Source: Devosia indica (GTDB lineage Bacteria > Pseudomonadota > Alphaproteobacteria > Rhizobiales > Devosiaceae). From it: DNA of 64,000 nucleotides. The position numbers and the translations under genes are program-made. The DNA is taken from contig NZ_PYVZ01000011.1 of assembly GCF_003056405.1 (NCBI RefSeq), positions 83,662 to 147,661 on the forward strand, read 5' to 3'. Shown here piece after piece: positions 8,197 through 16,679 of this stretch. The notes under the pieces were generated by a model. That model ran no database searches. It had not been told where the DNA came from and was given only the letters and a program-made list of their open reading frames with translations. Position 1 is the stretch's first letter; each line of letters opens with the position of its first letter.

Positions 8197-9546
8197 ATGC
8201 AGCTCAAGCCAAATGCCTTCCGCCTGCACGAAACCGCGCGCGGCGTCGAAACCATGAGCCGGTTTGCCCTGGCCGTGCTGGCATTGGCCTCGGGAGTCTA
8301 TACCTATCTTGGGGTCAGGGGCCTGCTCGATGGCTCGGCGAGCTTCGTGTTCTTTGCCGCCATCATCTATTCGGCCGCGGTGTCGGTCGCGATCTACGCC
8401 TTCTGGACGTATATGATGCGCTTTATTCCGCTGGTGGTCAGCGGGGTGCAGCGGATCAGCCTGTTTCTCACCATGCTGGTGGGGTCTGTGATGATCATTG
8501 CCATGAGTTCATGGCTCAATGCGGCGGCGCTGGCGGGATCGGCCGCGCTTGAGCAGCACATGGCGGTCACGCTGCAGGGCTATGCCGAGGACCTCGACCA
8601 GGCCCATGCCAATGCGCTGGCCAGTCAAAGCCTGTTGCCCGATGTAGAGCGCGCTTCGGCCCGCTTCTCTGCCCTGGCACAGGATGAGCGCGAGAGCGGG
8701 GCCCTGACCGGGACCCAAGGGTCGGGCAGCGTGGTGCAATTGCTCACCCAGATGAGCCAGCAGATGACCCAGCTTGCCGGCACGATTTCCGGCTCGCGTG
8801 AAGACGTGTCCGGCCTGTTCGCCCAAGGGTCAGAACGGCTGGCGACAATGCGCGAATTGGTCTCGACGCCGGGGCAGATTGAGCCGCGCTCGGATGCCTT
8901 CCAGGCCGAGGCGGTGCAGCTTTCCGCGGTGATTGCGGCATTGCAGCAGACGGACGTCGCGGCCTCTGTCAAGCGCGCGGCAACCGACCTGTCTGCGGGC
9001 TTCATCGCGCCGGTGGCCGATGGCCGTGTGGGCGATCTGGCGGTGCGGCAGAACCAGGTCATGGCGACGGTGCAAAGTTCGGTCGATGCCCAATCGGCGG
9101 CGCTGGTGGCCGCGGCCGAGGAAATCCTGGCCACGCCCCCGGTCGAGCAGCGGCGGTTCGTGCCGCTCTCTTCGGCGGAAGCGGTGATCCGCTATTGGAG
9201 CGATTTTGTGCCCTCGTGGGCCGGGGCGATTTCCATTGATTTGCTGCCGGTTGTGCTGGTGCTGGTGCTGATGATCGTCAATGACGCGATGCGGCGCGAG
9301 GCCGAGTCACTCAAGGAAGCCGAGACGATCACGGCGGCGGAAATGCTGCGGGCCATGGCGCTTTACAAGCGCATGGAGGCCGAGGGCGCGGCCGAAGCGG
9401 CAGAGGTCCTGGGGGTGCAAGATGAACAAAATGTTGCGCCCCCGGACGAAGGTGTCCCAGACGCAGTGGCCACCACCGAAGAGGGGACCGTGACCCCGAT
9501 CGAGGCGGCGCAGCGTAAGCGTGGCGATGGACCGCGCCAGGCATGA
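8197..9546 (+). CDS. Membrane protein with large extracytoplasmic helical domain, unknown function
   Basis: Not recognised as a named family. About 450 residues: three hydrophobic segments near the N-terminus (FALAVLALASGVYTYLGV; FFAAIIYSAAVSVAIYAFW; FLTMLVGSVMIIAMS), a roughly 220-residue Gln/Ala/Ser-rich helical region without hydrophobic stretches, one more membrane segment (LLPVVLVLVLMIVNDAM), and a charged acidic cytoplasmic tail. The middle part resembles the extracytoplasmic domain of a sensor or scaffold. An in-frame ATG at 8182 is an alternative start. Its stop overlaps the next start (ATGA), so it is translated together with a ClpP-fold membrane protein, suggesting the two act together. 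Confidence 0.7.
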   Translation: MQLKPNAFRLHETARGVETMSRFALAVLALASGVYTYLGVRGLLDGSASFVFFAAIIYSAAVSVAIYAFWTYMMRFIPLVVSGVQRISLFLTMLVGSVMIIAMSSWLNAAALAGSAALEQHMAVTLQGYAEDLDQAHANALASQSLLPDVERASARFSALAQDERESGALTGTQGSGSVVQLLTQMSQQMTQLAGTISGSREDVSGLFAQGSERLATMRELVSTPGQIEPRSDAFQAEAVQLSAVIAALQQTDVAASVKRAATDLSAGFIAPVADGRVGDLAVRQNQVMATVQSSVDAQSAALVAAAEEILATPPVEQRRFVPLSSAEAVIRYWSDFVPSWAGAISIDLLPVVLVLVLMIVNDAMRREAESLKEAETITAAEMLRAMALYKRMEAEGAAEAAEVLGVQDEQNVAPPDEGVPDAVATTEEGTVTPIEAAQRKRGDGPRQA

Positions 9547-10361
9547 AGTCCGAGGCCAATGCCCGCGCCGCCAGCGATGCGAGCCCGTTCCATCGGCATG
9601 TGGTCAGCAGGCTTGCGCGCATCGAAGATGGAGCGATCCTGCGCTTTGCGTTCTTTGCTCTGCTCGCGGGCACGATGGGCGTGCTGTTTGTCGATTACCG
9701 CGAGTTGAGTGCCAATGCGCCCGAAGCGCTGACCTATAGCCCGCAACCCATTCTGCCCCCGGCGTCTACCGAAGATGGGGGCGGGCGGGCGCGGCCTGCG
9801 CTGGATACGTCGCCGGAGCTGCTCGATGATCCCTTGCGGATCGAATTGACCACGGGCGGGGTGCTGCGCCTGACCGGAACCATCGATCCGGGCGCGGCGA
9901 CCAGATTTGCACAGGAGATCGCGCAAAGAGGCGAGTATGTGTCAACCGTGCTGCTGGATTCGCCCGGCGGCTCGGTGGACGATGCCCTGCAAATGGGGCG
10001 CCAGATCTTGGAACATGGTCTCAACACACAGGTGCCGGATGGGGCGCTTTGCGCGTCCTCCTGCCCGATCGTTTTTGCCTCGGGCGCACAGCGGATAGCC
10101 GGGCGCGAGGCCGCCATCGGCGTGCACCAGATCTATGCGGCGGCGCTGAGCGCAACCCCGCTCGATGCACTCAGCGTGGCCGGGGTGGCGATGGCGGATG
10201 CACAGTCTGCGACGGCCGAGATCACCCGGCACCTGGGCGAAACCGGAGTGGACCCGGCGCTCTGGCTGCATGCGCTGGAGACGCCGCCAGACCGGCTCTA
10301 CTACTTTTCTCCTGAAGAGATGGAACGTTATGTTCTCGTCACCGAGTGGATGGAGAATTGA
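9543..10361 (+). CDS. Membrane-anchored ClpP/crotonase-fold protein (COG3904-like)
   Basis: A 272-residue protein with one N-terminal membrane anchor (residues about 32-50), a Pro-rich linker, and a ClpP-like domain from about residue 95. The domain shows VLLDSPGGSVDDALQMGRQI, a candidate nucleophile segment LCASSCPIVFASG and GVHQIYA, equivalent in spacing to the Ser and His of ClpP and of SppA-like proteases. Proteins of this type are predicted periplasmic serine hydrolases, but activity has not generally been shown. It overlaps the upstream membrane-protein gene by four bases, so the two probably form one complex at the inner membrane. Confidence 0.72.
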   Translation: MKSEANARAASDASPFHRHVVSRLARIEDGAILRFAFFALLAGTMGVLFVDYRELSANAPEALTYSPQPILPPASTEDGGGRARPALDTSPELLDDPLRIELTTGGVLRLTGTIDPGAATRFAQEIAQRGEYVSTVLLDSPGGSVDDALQMGRQILEHGLNTQVPDGALCASSCPIVFASGAQRIAGREAAIGVHQIYAAALSATPLDALSVAGVAMADAQSATAEITRHLGETGVDPALWLHALETPPDRLYYFSPEEMERYVLVTEWMEN

Positions 10362-10439
10362 ACGGGCGAGGGGGAACCGGTGGAGGACCGGCCCGTTTCG
10401 CGCGCAAGGCTAAGACTATGGCAGGTGAGGAGGCCAGAG

Positions 10440-10718
10440 ATGAAGCAGACCCATATGCTGACCCGGCATCGGGATATCCAGAACTGGGTCACCGACCGAA
10501 GCGGACGGCCAGCGATTGCCCGGGTGCGCGACCGGTTCGGTGAGGAACGGGCCCAGCTCAAATTGCGGTTCGCGCAGCAAAGCGAAGGCCGGGTCGATGC
10601 GGGCATGAGCCCGTGTTCCTGGACCGCCTGGCTGGCGGAACTGGACCGTCAAAACCTGGCGCTGCGGGTCGATCCGACCGGCGATTGCGAGCTGGTTTCG
10701 CGGCAGGCTATGAACTGA
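10440..10718 (+). CDS. Small conserved-looking hypothetical protein
   Basis: A 92-residue soluble protein that I do not recognise. It starts MKQTHMLTRHRDIQNWVTDR, continues GRPAIARVRDRFGEERAQLKLRF and has no signal peptide or membrane segment. The start is well supported: GGTGAGGAGG lies about 7 bases before the ATG. It lies 78 bases after the ClpP-fold gene on the same strand, and its end overlaps the convergent diguanylate cyclase gene by 11 bases. Basic residues dominate the first half, so nucleic-acid binding is possible but not supported by any motif. Confidence 0.6.
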   Translation: MKQTHMLTRHRDIQNWVTDRSGRPAIARVRDRFGEERAQLKLRFAQQSEGRVDAGMSPCSWTAWLAELDRQNLALRVDPTGDCELVSRQAMN

Positions 10719-11922
10719 AGCGGTCGCTGCGATCCGCCATATTTGGGCTCTCCGGCTTGCGCGCGGGCGTCGGCATGGCCATGCGGACGCAATCGCGTCC
10801 TTCGTTCTTGGCCTCGTAAAGCGCGCCGTCAGCACGGCGCAGCAGGTCGGCGAGATGGTCGTAAGGCATGAGCTGGGCTACACCGAACGAGGCGGAGGCG
10901 GGATCCCGCAGACCGGTTGCATCCGAGGGCAGGCTGCGGAAGGCGTGGCGAACAGTTTCGGCATAGAGCTTGCCGGTGTTCAGATTGGCACCGGGCAGGA
11001 AAGCGCCGAACTCTTCACCTCCCAGGCGACCCAGGACGGCATGTGGAGCCGCGCATTCTTCCAGGACCGCGGCGAAGGCGGCAATGACCTTGTCGCCGGT
11101 GGCATGACCGTAGGTGTCGTTGATCTGCTTGAAATGATCGAGATCGGCCACGATCATCACGGCAGGCACGCCTGATCGCGCGGCCAGGGTCAGGGCGTTC
11201 TCGCCGCGATCTTCAAAGCCGCGGCGATTGAGCAGGCCGGACAGCGTGTCGGTTTCCGAGCGTGCGGTCATGTCGGCCATGACATCGCGCACGATGATGA
11301 GCAGCATCATCAGGCCATTGGCAATCAGCAGCACGGCGCCAACGGTCTGGGAAACAGCGGCATATGTCGAACCGATATAGGCCTGCGGCGCGGCGCCCGA
11401 GCCGATGGCCATGGCCAGGACCGGCTTGGCCAGAAAGTGCAAGGCCGAGATGAAATAGATGACCAGCAAGGCCAGGTCGAGCGCGCCCTTGCGCTTGTTG
11501 GCCAGGATCACGCCGACGCCAATCGCCTGCACCAGTGCATAGGGGGCCTGATAGAGCAGATTGCGGACAAAGCTGGCGCGCGGCATTTCAAGGATGGCGA
11601 AATTGACCAGCAGCGAGGCAATGACGGCAAGGGCCAGCAGCGTCCAGGGCGGGCGGATGCGGTAGTGATGGGCCAGGCCAACGACACAGCCCGCCAGCGC
11701 GAACAGAAACACCGCGAAAATGCCAAAGCTGACCAGGCGATGGTCGTCCTGAAACGGCAGGATGAACTCAAGTGAGACATTGACCATGCCAAGCCCGTAG
11801 GCAAAGGCCAGCCAGCGCGCGCCGAGCGCCGAACGCTGATAGGCAGCGACGACGCCGAAGGCGGTGGCAAAAATCCCCGCGATAAACAGGTTTATGGCCA
11901 GCACGAAGGCTGCAGCGCTCAT
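10708..11922 (-). CDS. Membrane-bound diguanylate cyclase (GGDEF domain)
   Basis: A 404-residue protein. Roughly residues 5-205 hold six or seven hydrophobic helices with short loops, a multi-pass membrane sensor. The GGDEF domain follows, starting SETDTLSGLLNRRGF, with IVADLDHFKQINDTYGHATG for metal and GTP binding, and the signature LGRLGGEEFGAFLPG. GGEEF is a normal active variant. There is no RxxD product-inhibition site at the expected place just upstream of the signature, so feedback by c-di-GMP is probably absent. It should make c-di-GMP in response to a membrane signal; the signal is unknown. Confidence 0.9.
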   Translation of the reverse strand: MSAAAFVLAINLFIAGIFATAFGVVAAYQRSALGARWLAFAYGLGMVNVSLEFILPFQDDHRLVSFGIFAVFLFALAGCVVGLAHHYRIRPPWTLLALAVIASLLVNFAILEMPRASFVRNLLYQAPYALVQAIGVGVILANKRKGALDLALLVIYFISALHFLAKPVLAMAIGSGAAPQAYIGSTYAAVSQTVGAVLLIANGLMMLLIIVRDVMADMTARSETDTLSGLLNRRGFEDRGENALTLAARSGVPAVMIVADLDHFKQINDTYGHATGDKVIAAFAAVLEECAAPHAVLGRLGGEEFGAFLPGANLNTGKLYAETVRHAFRSLPSDATGLRDPASASFGVAQLMPYDHLADLLRRADGALYEAKNEGRDCVRMAMPTPARKPESPNMADRSDRFSS

Positions 11923-11994
11923 GGCAATTGTACCAAGGTTCGAACCCGGGCGATGCTAGAGGCGCGGGCAGAACGCGAGGTTAATGATCGCCAC

Positions 11995-13011
11995 TTATTG
12001 ATCCTGCCGGGGGGCAATGCCCAGTGAGTTTGCCAGAAGGGCAAAAGAGCGACGGCGCAGGGCATAGTCGTAAATGGTGGTGGTGATCATCACCTCGTCG
12101 GCCCCGGCGGCGTGGGCCTTTTCGGTGATGGTGGCGGCCAGATGGTCCGGGTCTCCCACCAGCCAGAGCGAGGACTGATGCTCGATGACCTGTTGCTGCT
12201 GCGGCGAAAGCACGCGGGCGGCGGCCTCTTCGGGCGGCATCAGATCGCGCTGTTCGCCGGTGACAAACAGGGCCCAGCTCACCGCCTGCGAGGTTGCAAG
12301 GAATTCTGCCTCTTCCTGGGTGGGCGCGCAGATCGCCGAGAGGCACAGAATGGTCTTTGGCTCGGGAAAGTCCGGTGACGGCTGGAAGGCATCACGATAG
12401 GCGGCAAAGGCCGGCGCGGCCGGGGTATGGCTGAAATGGGCGGCAAAGGCATAGCCGAAACCGAGCTGGCCGGCGGCCTGGGCGCTGGCGCCTGAAGAGC
12501 CCAGCAGCCATTTGGGCGGCAGGGTGATGCCGCCAGGGGATACCGGCACACGCGAGAAGGGGTGGTCTGGCGGAAAGCTGTCCTCGTCAAACGCCATCAG
12601 TTCAGCCAGATAGCTGGAGAATTCCTCCCCGCTGCCGCTCTTGAGGGCCCGCATGGCATAGCCGTCGCCGCCGGGTGCGCGGCCCAGTCCGAGATCAATG
12701 CGTCCCGGATGCAGTGCGGCGAGCGTGCGATAGGCTTCGGCGATGCGCAAAGGCGCGTGGTTGAGCAACATGACGCCCCCCGAGCCGACGCGCATGCCGG
12801 TTGTGGCGGCGGCGGCGCTGGCAATCAGGATTTCAGGAACCGAAGAGGCAATCGAGGGCATGCCATGATGTTCGGCATACCAGAGCCTGGTATAGCCCAG
12901 CCGGTCGGCTTCGCGCGCGAGCAGGACGGTTTCGGTCATGGCCTGTTGGGTTGAGGTGCCCTGGGCAATGGGCGCGAGATCCTGCAAGGAGAGCGTAAAA
13001 GGAGCGGGCAT
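11995..13011 (-). CDS. LLM-class (luciferase-like) flavin-dependent oxidoreductase
   Basis: A 338-residue TIM-barrel protein of the bacterial luciferase-like family, closest in style to the MsnO8-type group: the opening MPAPFTLSLQDLAPI, then LGYTRLWYAEHHGMPSIASS, VGSGGVMLLNHAPLRIAEAY, and HPGRIDLGLGRAPGGD, the usual FMN-phosphate-binding region. Such enzymes are F420- or FMNH2-dependent monooxygenases; the substrate is not predictable. The ATG at 13011 is chosen because it begins at the first barrel strand; an ATG at 13026 would add MRKSF, and the open frame reaching 13329 is implausible. Transcribed alone on the minus strand. Confidence 0.87.
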   Translation of the reverse strand: MPAPFTLSLQDLAPIAQGTSTQQAMTETVLLAREADRLGYTRLWYAEHHGMPSIASSVPEILIASAAAATTGMRVGSGGVMLLNHAPLRIAEAYRTLAALHPGRIDLGLGRAPGGDGYAMRALKSGSGEEFSSYLAELMAFDEDSFPPDHPFSRVPVSPGGITLPPKWLLGSSGASAQAAGQLGFGYAFAAHFSHTPAAPAFAAYRDAFQPSPDFPEPKTILCLSAICAPTQEEAEFLATSQAVSWALFVTGEQRDLMPPEEAAARVLSPQQQQVIEHQSSLWLVGDPDHLAATITEKAHAAGADEVMITTTIYDYALRRRSFALLANSLGIAPRQDQ

Positions 13012-13169
13012 GAATGACTTTCGCATGAGATTGTATGATCGGTAGATCACGATGATAGAACCATGCGTCAAGGTTTGCGGGCTAATTTTGTTGCCATGGA
13101 TGCCGTTGCGGGCTGATTGACTCACGCCATTGTGGGTGGCTCTATGCGCTTCGGTTGCGGGAGTAGCAG

Positions 13170-13760
13170 ATGAAGAAGTGGATTGGTCTTGTCCTGGGGA
13201 GCCTGATCGGCCTGTCGATTGGCCCGGCTGCGGCGCAGGACTTGCTCGATCCGCATCCGCTGGCCGGTGTCGTGGACGAATTGCGCATCGGTTTGCATGC
13301 GCATCGCGTGCATCACGCCGCGCTGCCATTCCTGGTGCATGAATGGGATCTGGGCGATGTCGAAGATGTCAGCTTCGACGTCCTGTTCACTTCCCCCGAT
13401 ATCGATGCCTTCCGCTGGATTGGTGCGCCGCGCCCCGAGATCGGCACCACGATCAGTTTTGCCGGGCGCGACAGCCTGGTGCATGCCAATCTGACCTGGC
13501 AATTGCCGATTTTCGATACGCCGATCTATCTCGAAGCAGGGCTCGGGGCCGCCATTCATGATGGCGCGCTGACCGGGGCGGCGCCGGGCCGGCAGAACTT
13601 CGGCTGCCGGGTCAATTTCTACGAACGCTGGGGGGTGGGCGTGAATATGAGCGAGAACGCCACCGCCACGCTGACCTACGAACACACGTCCAATAATGGC
13701 TGGTGCGCAGCCAATGATGGGCTGTCCAATTTCGGACTACGGTTGGGCTGGAAGTTCTAG
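13170..13760 (+). CDS. pagL: Outer-membrane lipid A 3-O-deacylase (PagL family)
   Basis: A 196-residue protein with a signal peptide (residues 1-22, ending PAAAQ) and an eight-strand beta-barrel-like remainder ending in Phe (LGWKF), the usual outer-membrane C-terminus. The catalytic motif is visible: TLTYEHTSNNGWC holds the His and Ser of the PagL active site, preceded by FYERWGVGV with aromatic barrel residues and the Glu-containing strand. PagL removes the 3-hydroxyacyl chain at position 3 of lipid A. Two Cys (C-R-V near residue 150 and C-A-A near 177) could form a disulfide. Monocistronic. Confidence 0.85.
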   Translation: MKKWIGLVLGSLIGLSIGPAAAQDLLDPHPLAGVVDELRIGLHAHRVHHAALPFLVHEWDLGDVEDVSFDVLFTSPDIDAFRWIGAPRPEIGTTISFAGRDSLVHANLTWQLPIFDTPIYLEAGLGAAIHDGALTGAAPGRQNFGCRVNFYERWGVGVNMSENATATLTYEHTSNNGWCAANDGLSNFGLRLGWKF

Positions 13761-13769
13761 AGCGCCGGG

Positions 13770-13790
13770 CGATCCGACGGGATCGGATCG
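13770..13790. repeat. Hairpin-forming inverted repeat after pagL
   Basis: CGATCCGA and TCGGATCG are separated by five bases, ten bases after the pagL stop. No T run follows on the plus strand, so it would be a weak terminator or only a transcript-end stabiliser. Confidence 0.4.
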
Positions 13791-13859
13791 TACGCTCTGC
13801 CTGCTTGAGATGGCATAGCTTCGTGCGGGAAACCGGTTCTCAGTTTTCCGCGCGCTGTT

Positions 13860-15050
13860 TCAGGCGGCCTGGCCCGCAGCCCAGCCCGAGGCCCAGGCCC
13901 ACTGGAAATTGTAACCGCCCAGCCAGCCGGTCACATCCACCGCTTCGCCGACGAAGAACAGGCCCGGCACGTCCCGCGCCGCCATGGTTTTGGCGTCGAG
14001 CCCGGTGGTGTCGATGCCGCCCAACGTCACTTCGGCGGTGCGGTAGCCTTCCGAGCCGACCGGTTTGAGGCGCCAGTTTGAAACCTGCTCGGCGGCGGCC
14101 ATCAGCTTCTTGTCGGACAGATCGCCAATCATGCCGGGCTGGTCGATCAGCTCGCCCACAAGCTGGGCCAGGCGCCGGGGCAGCTTGTCACTCAGCACTG
14201 TCTGGAGATGCAGTTTTGGTGTGGCCTTGCGCGCGGCCCGGAACAGCTCAAGTGCGTCTTGGCCGGGCAGCAGATCGACCGAAATGGCGTCGCCATCGCG
14301 CCAATAGGACGAGATCTGCAAAATGGCGGGACCGGAAAGTCCGCGATGGGTGAAGAGCAGGGCTTCTTCAAACCGCGTCTTGCCGTGACCGACCACGGCA
14401 TTGGTCGACACGCCGGCCAGGGGCTTCAACTGCTCGAGCGCGCCCGGCTCGAAGGTCAACGGCACCAGGGCCGGCCTTGTGTCGGTAACGGCCAAGCCGA
14501 ACTGGCGGGCAATCTGATAGGCCAGGCCCGTCGCGCCCATCTTGGGAATGGATTTGCCGCCGGTGGCCACGACCAGGCTGGAGGCTGTCACCCGCCCGTC
14601 CCCGATCATCACATCAAAGCCATCAGTGGCCTTTTCGATGCTGCCCACCTCGCGTCCGGTCCAGATCGCGGCGCCAGCGGCGCGCAGATCATTGGTCAGC
14701 ATCGAAACGATCTGGGTGGCCGGACCATCGCAGAAAAGCTGGCCAAGGGTCTTTTCGTGATAGGCAATGCCCTGCTTTTTGACCCGGGCAATGAACATTT
14801 CGGGGGTATAGCGGGAGAGCGCGGAGAGCGCAAAGCGCGGGTTCTGGCCGAGGAACCGCTCGCGGCCAAAGGTGTGAGTCGCATTCACATTGGTGAAATT
14901 GCAACGTCCGCCGCCTGAAATGCGGATCTTTTCACCCGGATCGCGGGCATGGTCGACAACCAGTACCTTGCGGCCCCGTTTGCCGGCCTCGATGCCCGCC
15001 ATCATGCCGGCGGCGCCTGCTCCCAGAACGATGACGTCGAAATCGGGCAT
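13860..15050 (-). CDS. BaiN/HI0933-family NAD(P)/FAD-dependent oxidoreductase
   Basis: A 396-residue flavoprotein. The N-terminal MPDFDVIVLGAGAAGMMAGI is a dinucleotide-binding motif, DPGEKIRISGGGRCNFTN is the family hallmark just after it, SLVVATGGKSIPKMGATG closes the FAD domain, and the C-terminus has the second FAD contact GLFFVGEAVDVTGWLGGYN. It belongs to the HI0933/YhiN group, renamed after BaiN of bile-acid metabolism; most members have no assigned substrate. The ATG at 15050 is preceded by AAGGAAA and gives the normal family length. It diverges from asd across a 417-base gap that holds the asd leader. Confidence 0.87.
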   Translation of the reverse strand: MPDFDVIVLGAGAAGMMAGIEAGKRGRKVLVVDHARDPGEKIRISGGGRCNFTNVNATHTFGRERFLGQNPRFALSALSRYTPEMFIARVKKQGIAYHEKTLGQLFCDGPATQIVSMLTNDLRAAGAAIWTGREVGSIEKATDGFDVMIGDGRVTASSLVVATGGKSIPKMGATGLAYQIARQFGLAVTDTRPALVPLTFEPGALEQLKPLAGVSTNAVVGHGKTRFEEALLFTHRGLSGPAILQISSYWRDGDAISVDLLPGQDALELFRAARKATPKLHLQTVLSDKLPRRLAQLVGELIDQPGMIGDLSDKKLMAAAEQVSNWRLKPVGSEGYRTAEVTLGGIDTTGLDAKTMAARDVPGLFFVGEAVDVTGWLGGYNFQWAWASGWAAGQAA

Positions 15051-15202
15051 GTTGTCAGTTTCCTTTGCGCCGGCAGAGACGGCTGGCCTGCTGCACCCGG
15101 ACCGGTTTGGTGGCGCATTCTGGAGGCGGTATGCGCTGCAAATGGGGCCCGGATCAAGCCCAGGCATGGACCGGGCGGGCCGGCGACCGTTCGGCAAGAA
15201 CA

Positions 15203-15230
15203 TTGACTCTTTCCTATTTCGGAGTATGAG
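15203..15230 (+). promoter_or_regulatory. Candidate sigma-70 promoter of the asd leader
   Basis: TTGACT (15203-15208) and TATGAG (15225-15230) are 16 bases apart on the plus strand. A transcript starting near 15237 would have about 28 untranslated bases before the leader ORF and then reach asd. There is no other good promoter-like pair in the gap. Confidence 0.5.
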
Positions 15231-15264
15231 AAGTCCTGCTTTTCTAGAGGAAGCCTAGTTCGTC

Positions 15265-15360
15265 ATGCGCAGCCGCAGCAGCATCAAAGCAGCTCTTGCC
15301 ACCACCCGGTTCACCACCGGGGGCATGCCGGCCATGACCAAAACCACCAAAACCGCCTGA
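15265..15360 (+). CDS. Putative asd leader peptide rich in Thr, Lys and Met
   Basis: A 31-codon ORF upstream of asd: ATG at 15265, TGA ending 15360. It begins MRSRSSIKAALA, passes through TTRFTTGG, and its last codons read MPAMTKTTKTA. Eight of 31 codons are Thr, all ACC; three are Lys (AAA) and two internal Met. Thr, Lys and Met are exactly the amino acids made from the product of Asd. A purine-rich GAGGAAG lies 11 bases before the ATG. Stem-loops follow directly (15362-15431). The arrangement of promoter, short leader and hairpins resembles amino-acid attenuators such as thrL. No known leader of this sequence is recalled; the function is inferred. Confidence 0.5.
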   Translation: MRSRSSIKAALATTRFTTGGMPAMTKTTKTA

Positions 15361-15361
15361 C

Positions 15362-15431
15362 GCTTTTCCCCGGGTCGCACTCCCGACGGGGAGAGGCGCA
15401 AAAGCATTGACCGCGATGGCTTGCCATCGTG
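15362..15431 (+). promoter_or_regulatory. Stem-loops between leader peptide and asd
   Basis: Two structures can be drawn. First, TCCCC (15367-15371) plus GTCG (15374-15377) pair with CGAC (15384-15387) plus GGGGA (15388-15392), enclosed by GCTTTT (15362-15367) and AAAAGC (15400-15405). Second, CGATGG (15414-15419) pairs with CCATCG (15424-15429) and can extend by two pairs. No T run follows either stem, so control could be translational or rely on another termination route. Confidence 0.4.
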
Positions 15432-15467
15432 CGGGGGGCGAAAATGGTAAGGAACCGGAGTTCCATT

Positions 15468-16511
15468 ATGGGTTATCGCGTCGCTGTCGTCGGGGCCACA
15501 GGCAATGTGGGCCGCGAAGTTCTCAATATTCTGGCCGAGCGCAAGTTCCCGGCCGACGAGGTTTTTGCACTGGCCTCGTCACGCTCGATCGGCAGGGAAT
15601 TGTCCTATGGCGACAAGGTGCTCAAGGCCAAGGACCTGCAGCATTTCGACTTTTCGACGGTCGACTTCGCCATCATGTCGGCGGGTGGCTCGATCTCCAA
15701 GGAGTGGGGCCCCAAGATTGCCGCTGCCGGCGCCATCGTGATCGATAATTCGAGCTATTGGCGCTATCATTCGGACGTGCCGCTGGTGGTACCGGAAGTG
15801 AACGGGGATATCCTGGATCGCTGGCTGGCCGACCCCAAGCGCACCAATATCATCGCCAATCCCAATTGCTCGACCGCGCAGCTCGTGGTGGCCCTCAAGC
15901 CCCTGCATGACGCGGCCAGGATCACCCGCGTGGTGGTGTCGACCTATCAGTCGGTCTCGGGCGCCGGCAAGGAAGGCGTGGATGAGCTGTGGAACCAGAC
16001 CAAGGGCATCTTCGTCAATGACAGCCCGACCCCGGGCAAGTTCCCCAAGCAGATCGCCTTCAACGTCATCCCGCATATCGATGTGTTCATGGAAGACGGC
16101 TACACCAAGGAAGAGTGGAAGGTGCTGGCCGAAACCAAGAAGATGCTCGACCCCAAGATCAAGGTGACCTGCACTGCCGTGCGCGTGCCGGTGTTTGTCG
16201 GGCATTCCGAAGCGGTCAATCTCGAATTTGCCAATCCGATCAGTGCCGATGAGGCCCGCGACATCCTGCGCGAGGCCCCGGGCGTATCGGTGATCGACAA
16301 GCGCGAGGCGGGTGGCTATGCGACCCCGGTGGAAAGCGTTGGTGAGTACGACACCTTTGTCAGCCGCATCCGCGAGGACACGACGGTGGAAAATGGCCTG
16401 GTGCTGTGGGTGGTCAGCGACAATCTGCGCAAGGGCGCGGCGCTCAATACGGTGCAGATTGCCGAGACGCTGATTGAAAAGGGCTACAAGGCCCGCGCGC
16501 TGGCGGCCTGA
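15468..16511 (+). CDS. asd: Aspartate-semialdehyde dehydrogenase
   Basis: A 347-residue enzyme converting aspartyl phosphate to aspartate semialdehyde with NADPH, the branch point to lysine/diaminopimelate, threonine, isoleucine and methionine. The N-terminal YRVAVVGATGNVGREVL binds NADP, ANPNCSTAQLV holds the active-site Cys134, and VPVFVGHSEAVNLEF holds the catalytic His near 246. QSVSGAGKEGVDEL is the dimer/substrate segment typical of the Gram-negative-type alpha group. The ATG at 15468 has GGAG seven bases upstream. The upstream open frame to 15429 is unlikely to be used. Two hairpins follow the gene. A Thr/Lys/Met-rich leader ORF lies 107 bases before the start, suggesting attenuation by pathway end products. 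Confidence 0.95.
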   Translation: MGYRVAVVGATGNVGREVLNILAERKFPADEVFALASSRSIGRELSYGDKVLKAKDLQHFDFSTVDFAIMSAGGSISKEWGPKIAAAGAIVIDNSSYWRYHSDVPLVVPEVNGDILDRWLADPKRTNIIANPNCSTAQLVVALKPLHDAARITRVVVSTYQSVSGAGKEGVDELWNQTKGIFVNDSPTPGKFPKQIAFNVIPHIDVFMEDGYTKEEWKVLAETKKMLDPKIKVTCTAVRVPVFVGHSEAVNLEFANPISADEARDILREAPGVSVIDKREAGGYATPVESVGEYDTFVSRIREDTTVENGLVLWVVSDNLRKGAALNTVQIAETLIEKGYKARALAA

Positions 16512-16520
16512 GCTTGACTA

Positions 16521-16592
16521 TCCCTTTCCCCGACGAAAGGGGAACAGGGAATTGACCCTTGCGACCGGCCTCCCTTTGGGGAGGCCGGTTGC
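16521..16592 (+). terminator. Double hairpin after asd
   Basis: Two stems in a row: TCCCT+TTCCCC (16521-16531) with GGGGAA and AGGGA (16539-16550, one bulged C), then GCGACCGGCCTCCC (16561-16574) with GGGAGGCCGGTTGC (16579-16592). The second is a strong 14-bp stem but has only a short T pair after it. Probably the transcript end of asd. Confidence 0.55.
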
Positions 16593-16679
16593 GTTGATGC
16601 ATGGACGGATTGCGGCCTTGCGGCCTTGAGAGGGAGAGGGACCGGGCGTACAAGCGACGTCTTACCGGACCTCAGTTGC

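Noticed and set aside
13022..13329. N-terminal extension of the luciferase-like oxidoreductase
   Set aside because: The extension is low-complexity and lacks family similarity; the barrel begins at the ATG at 13011.
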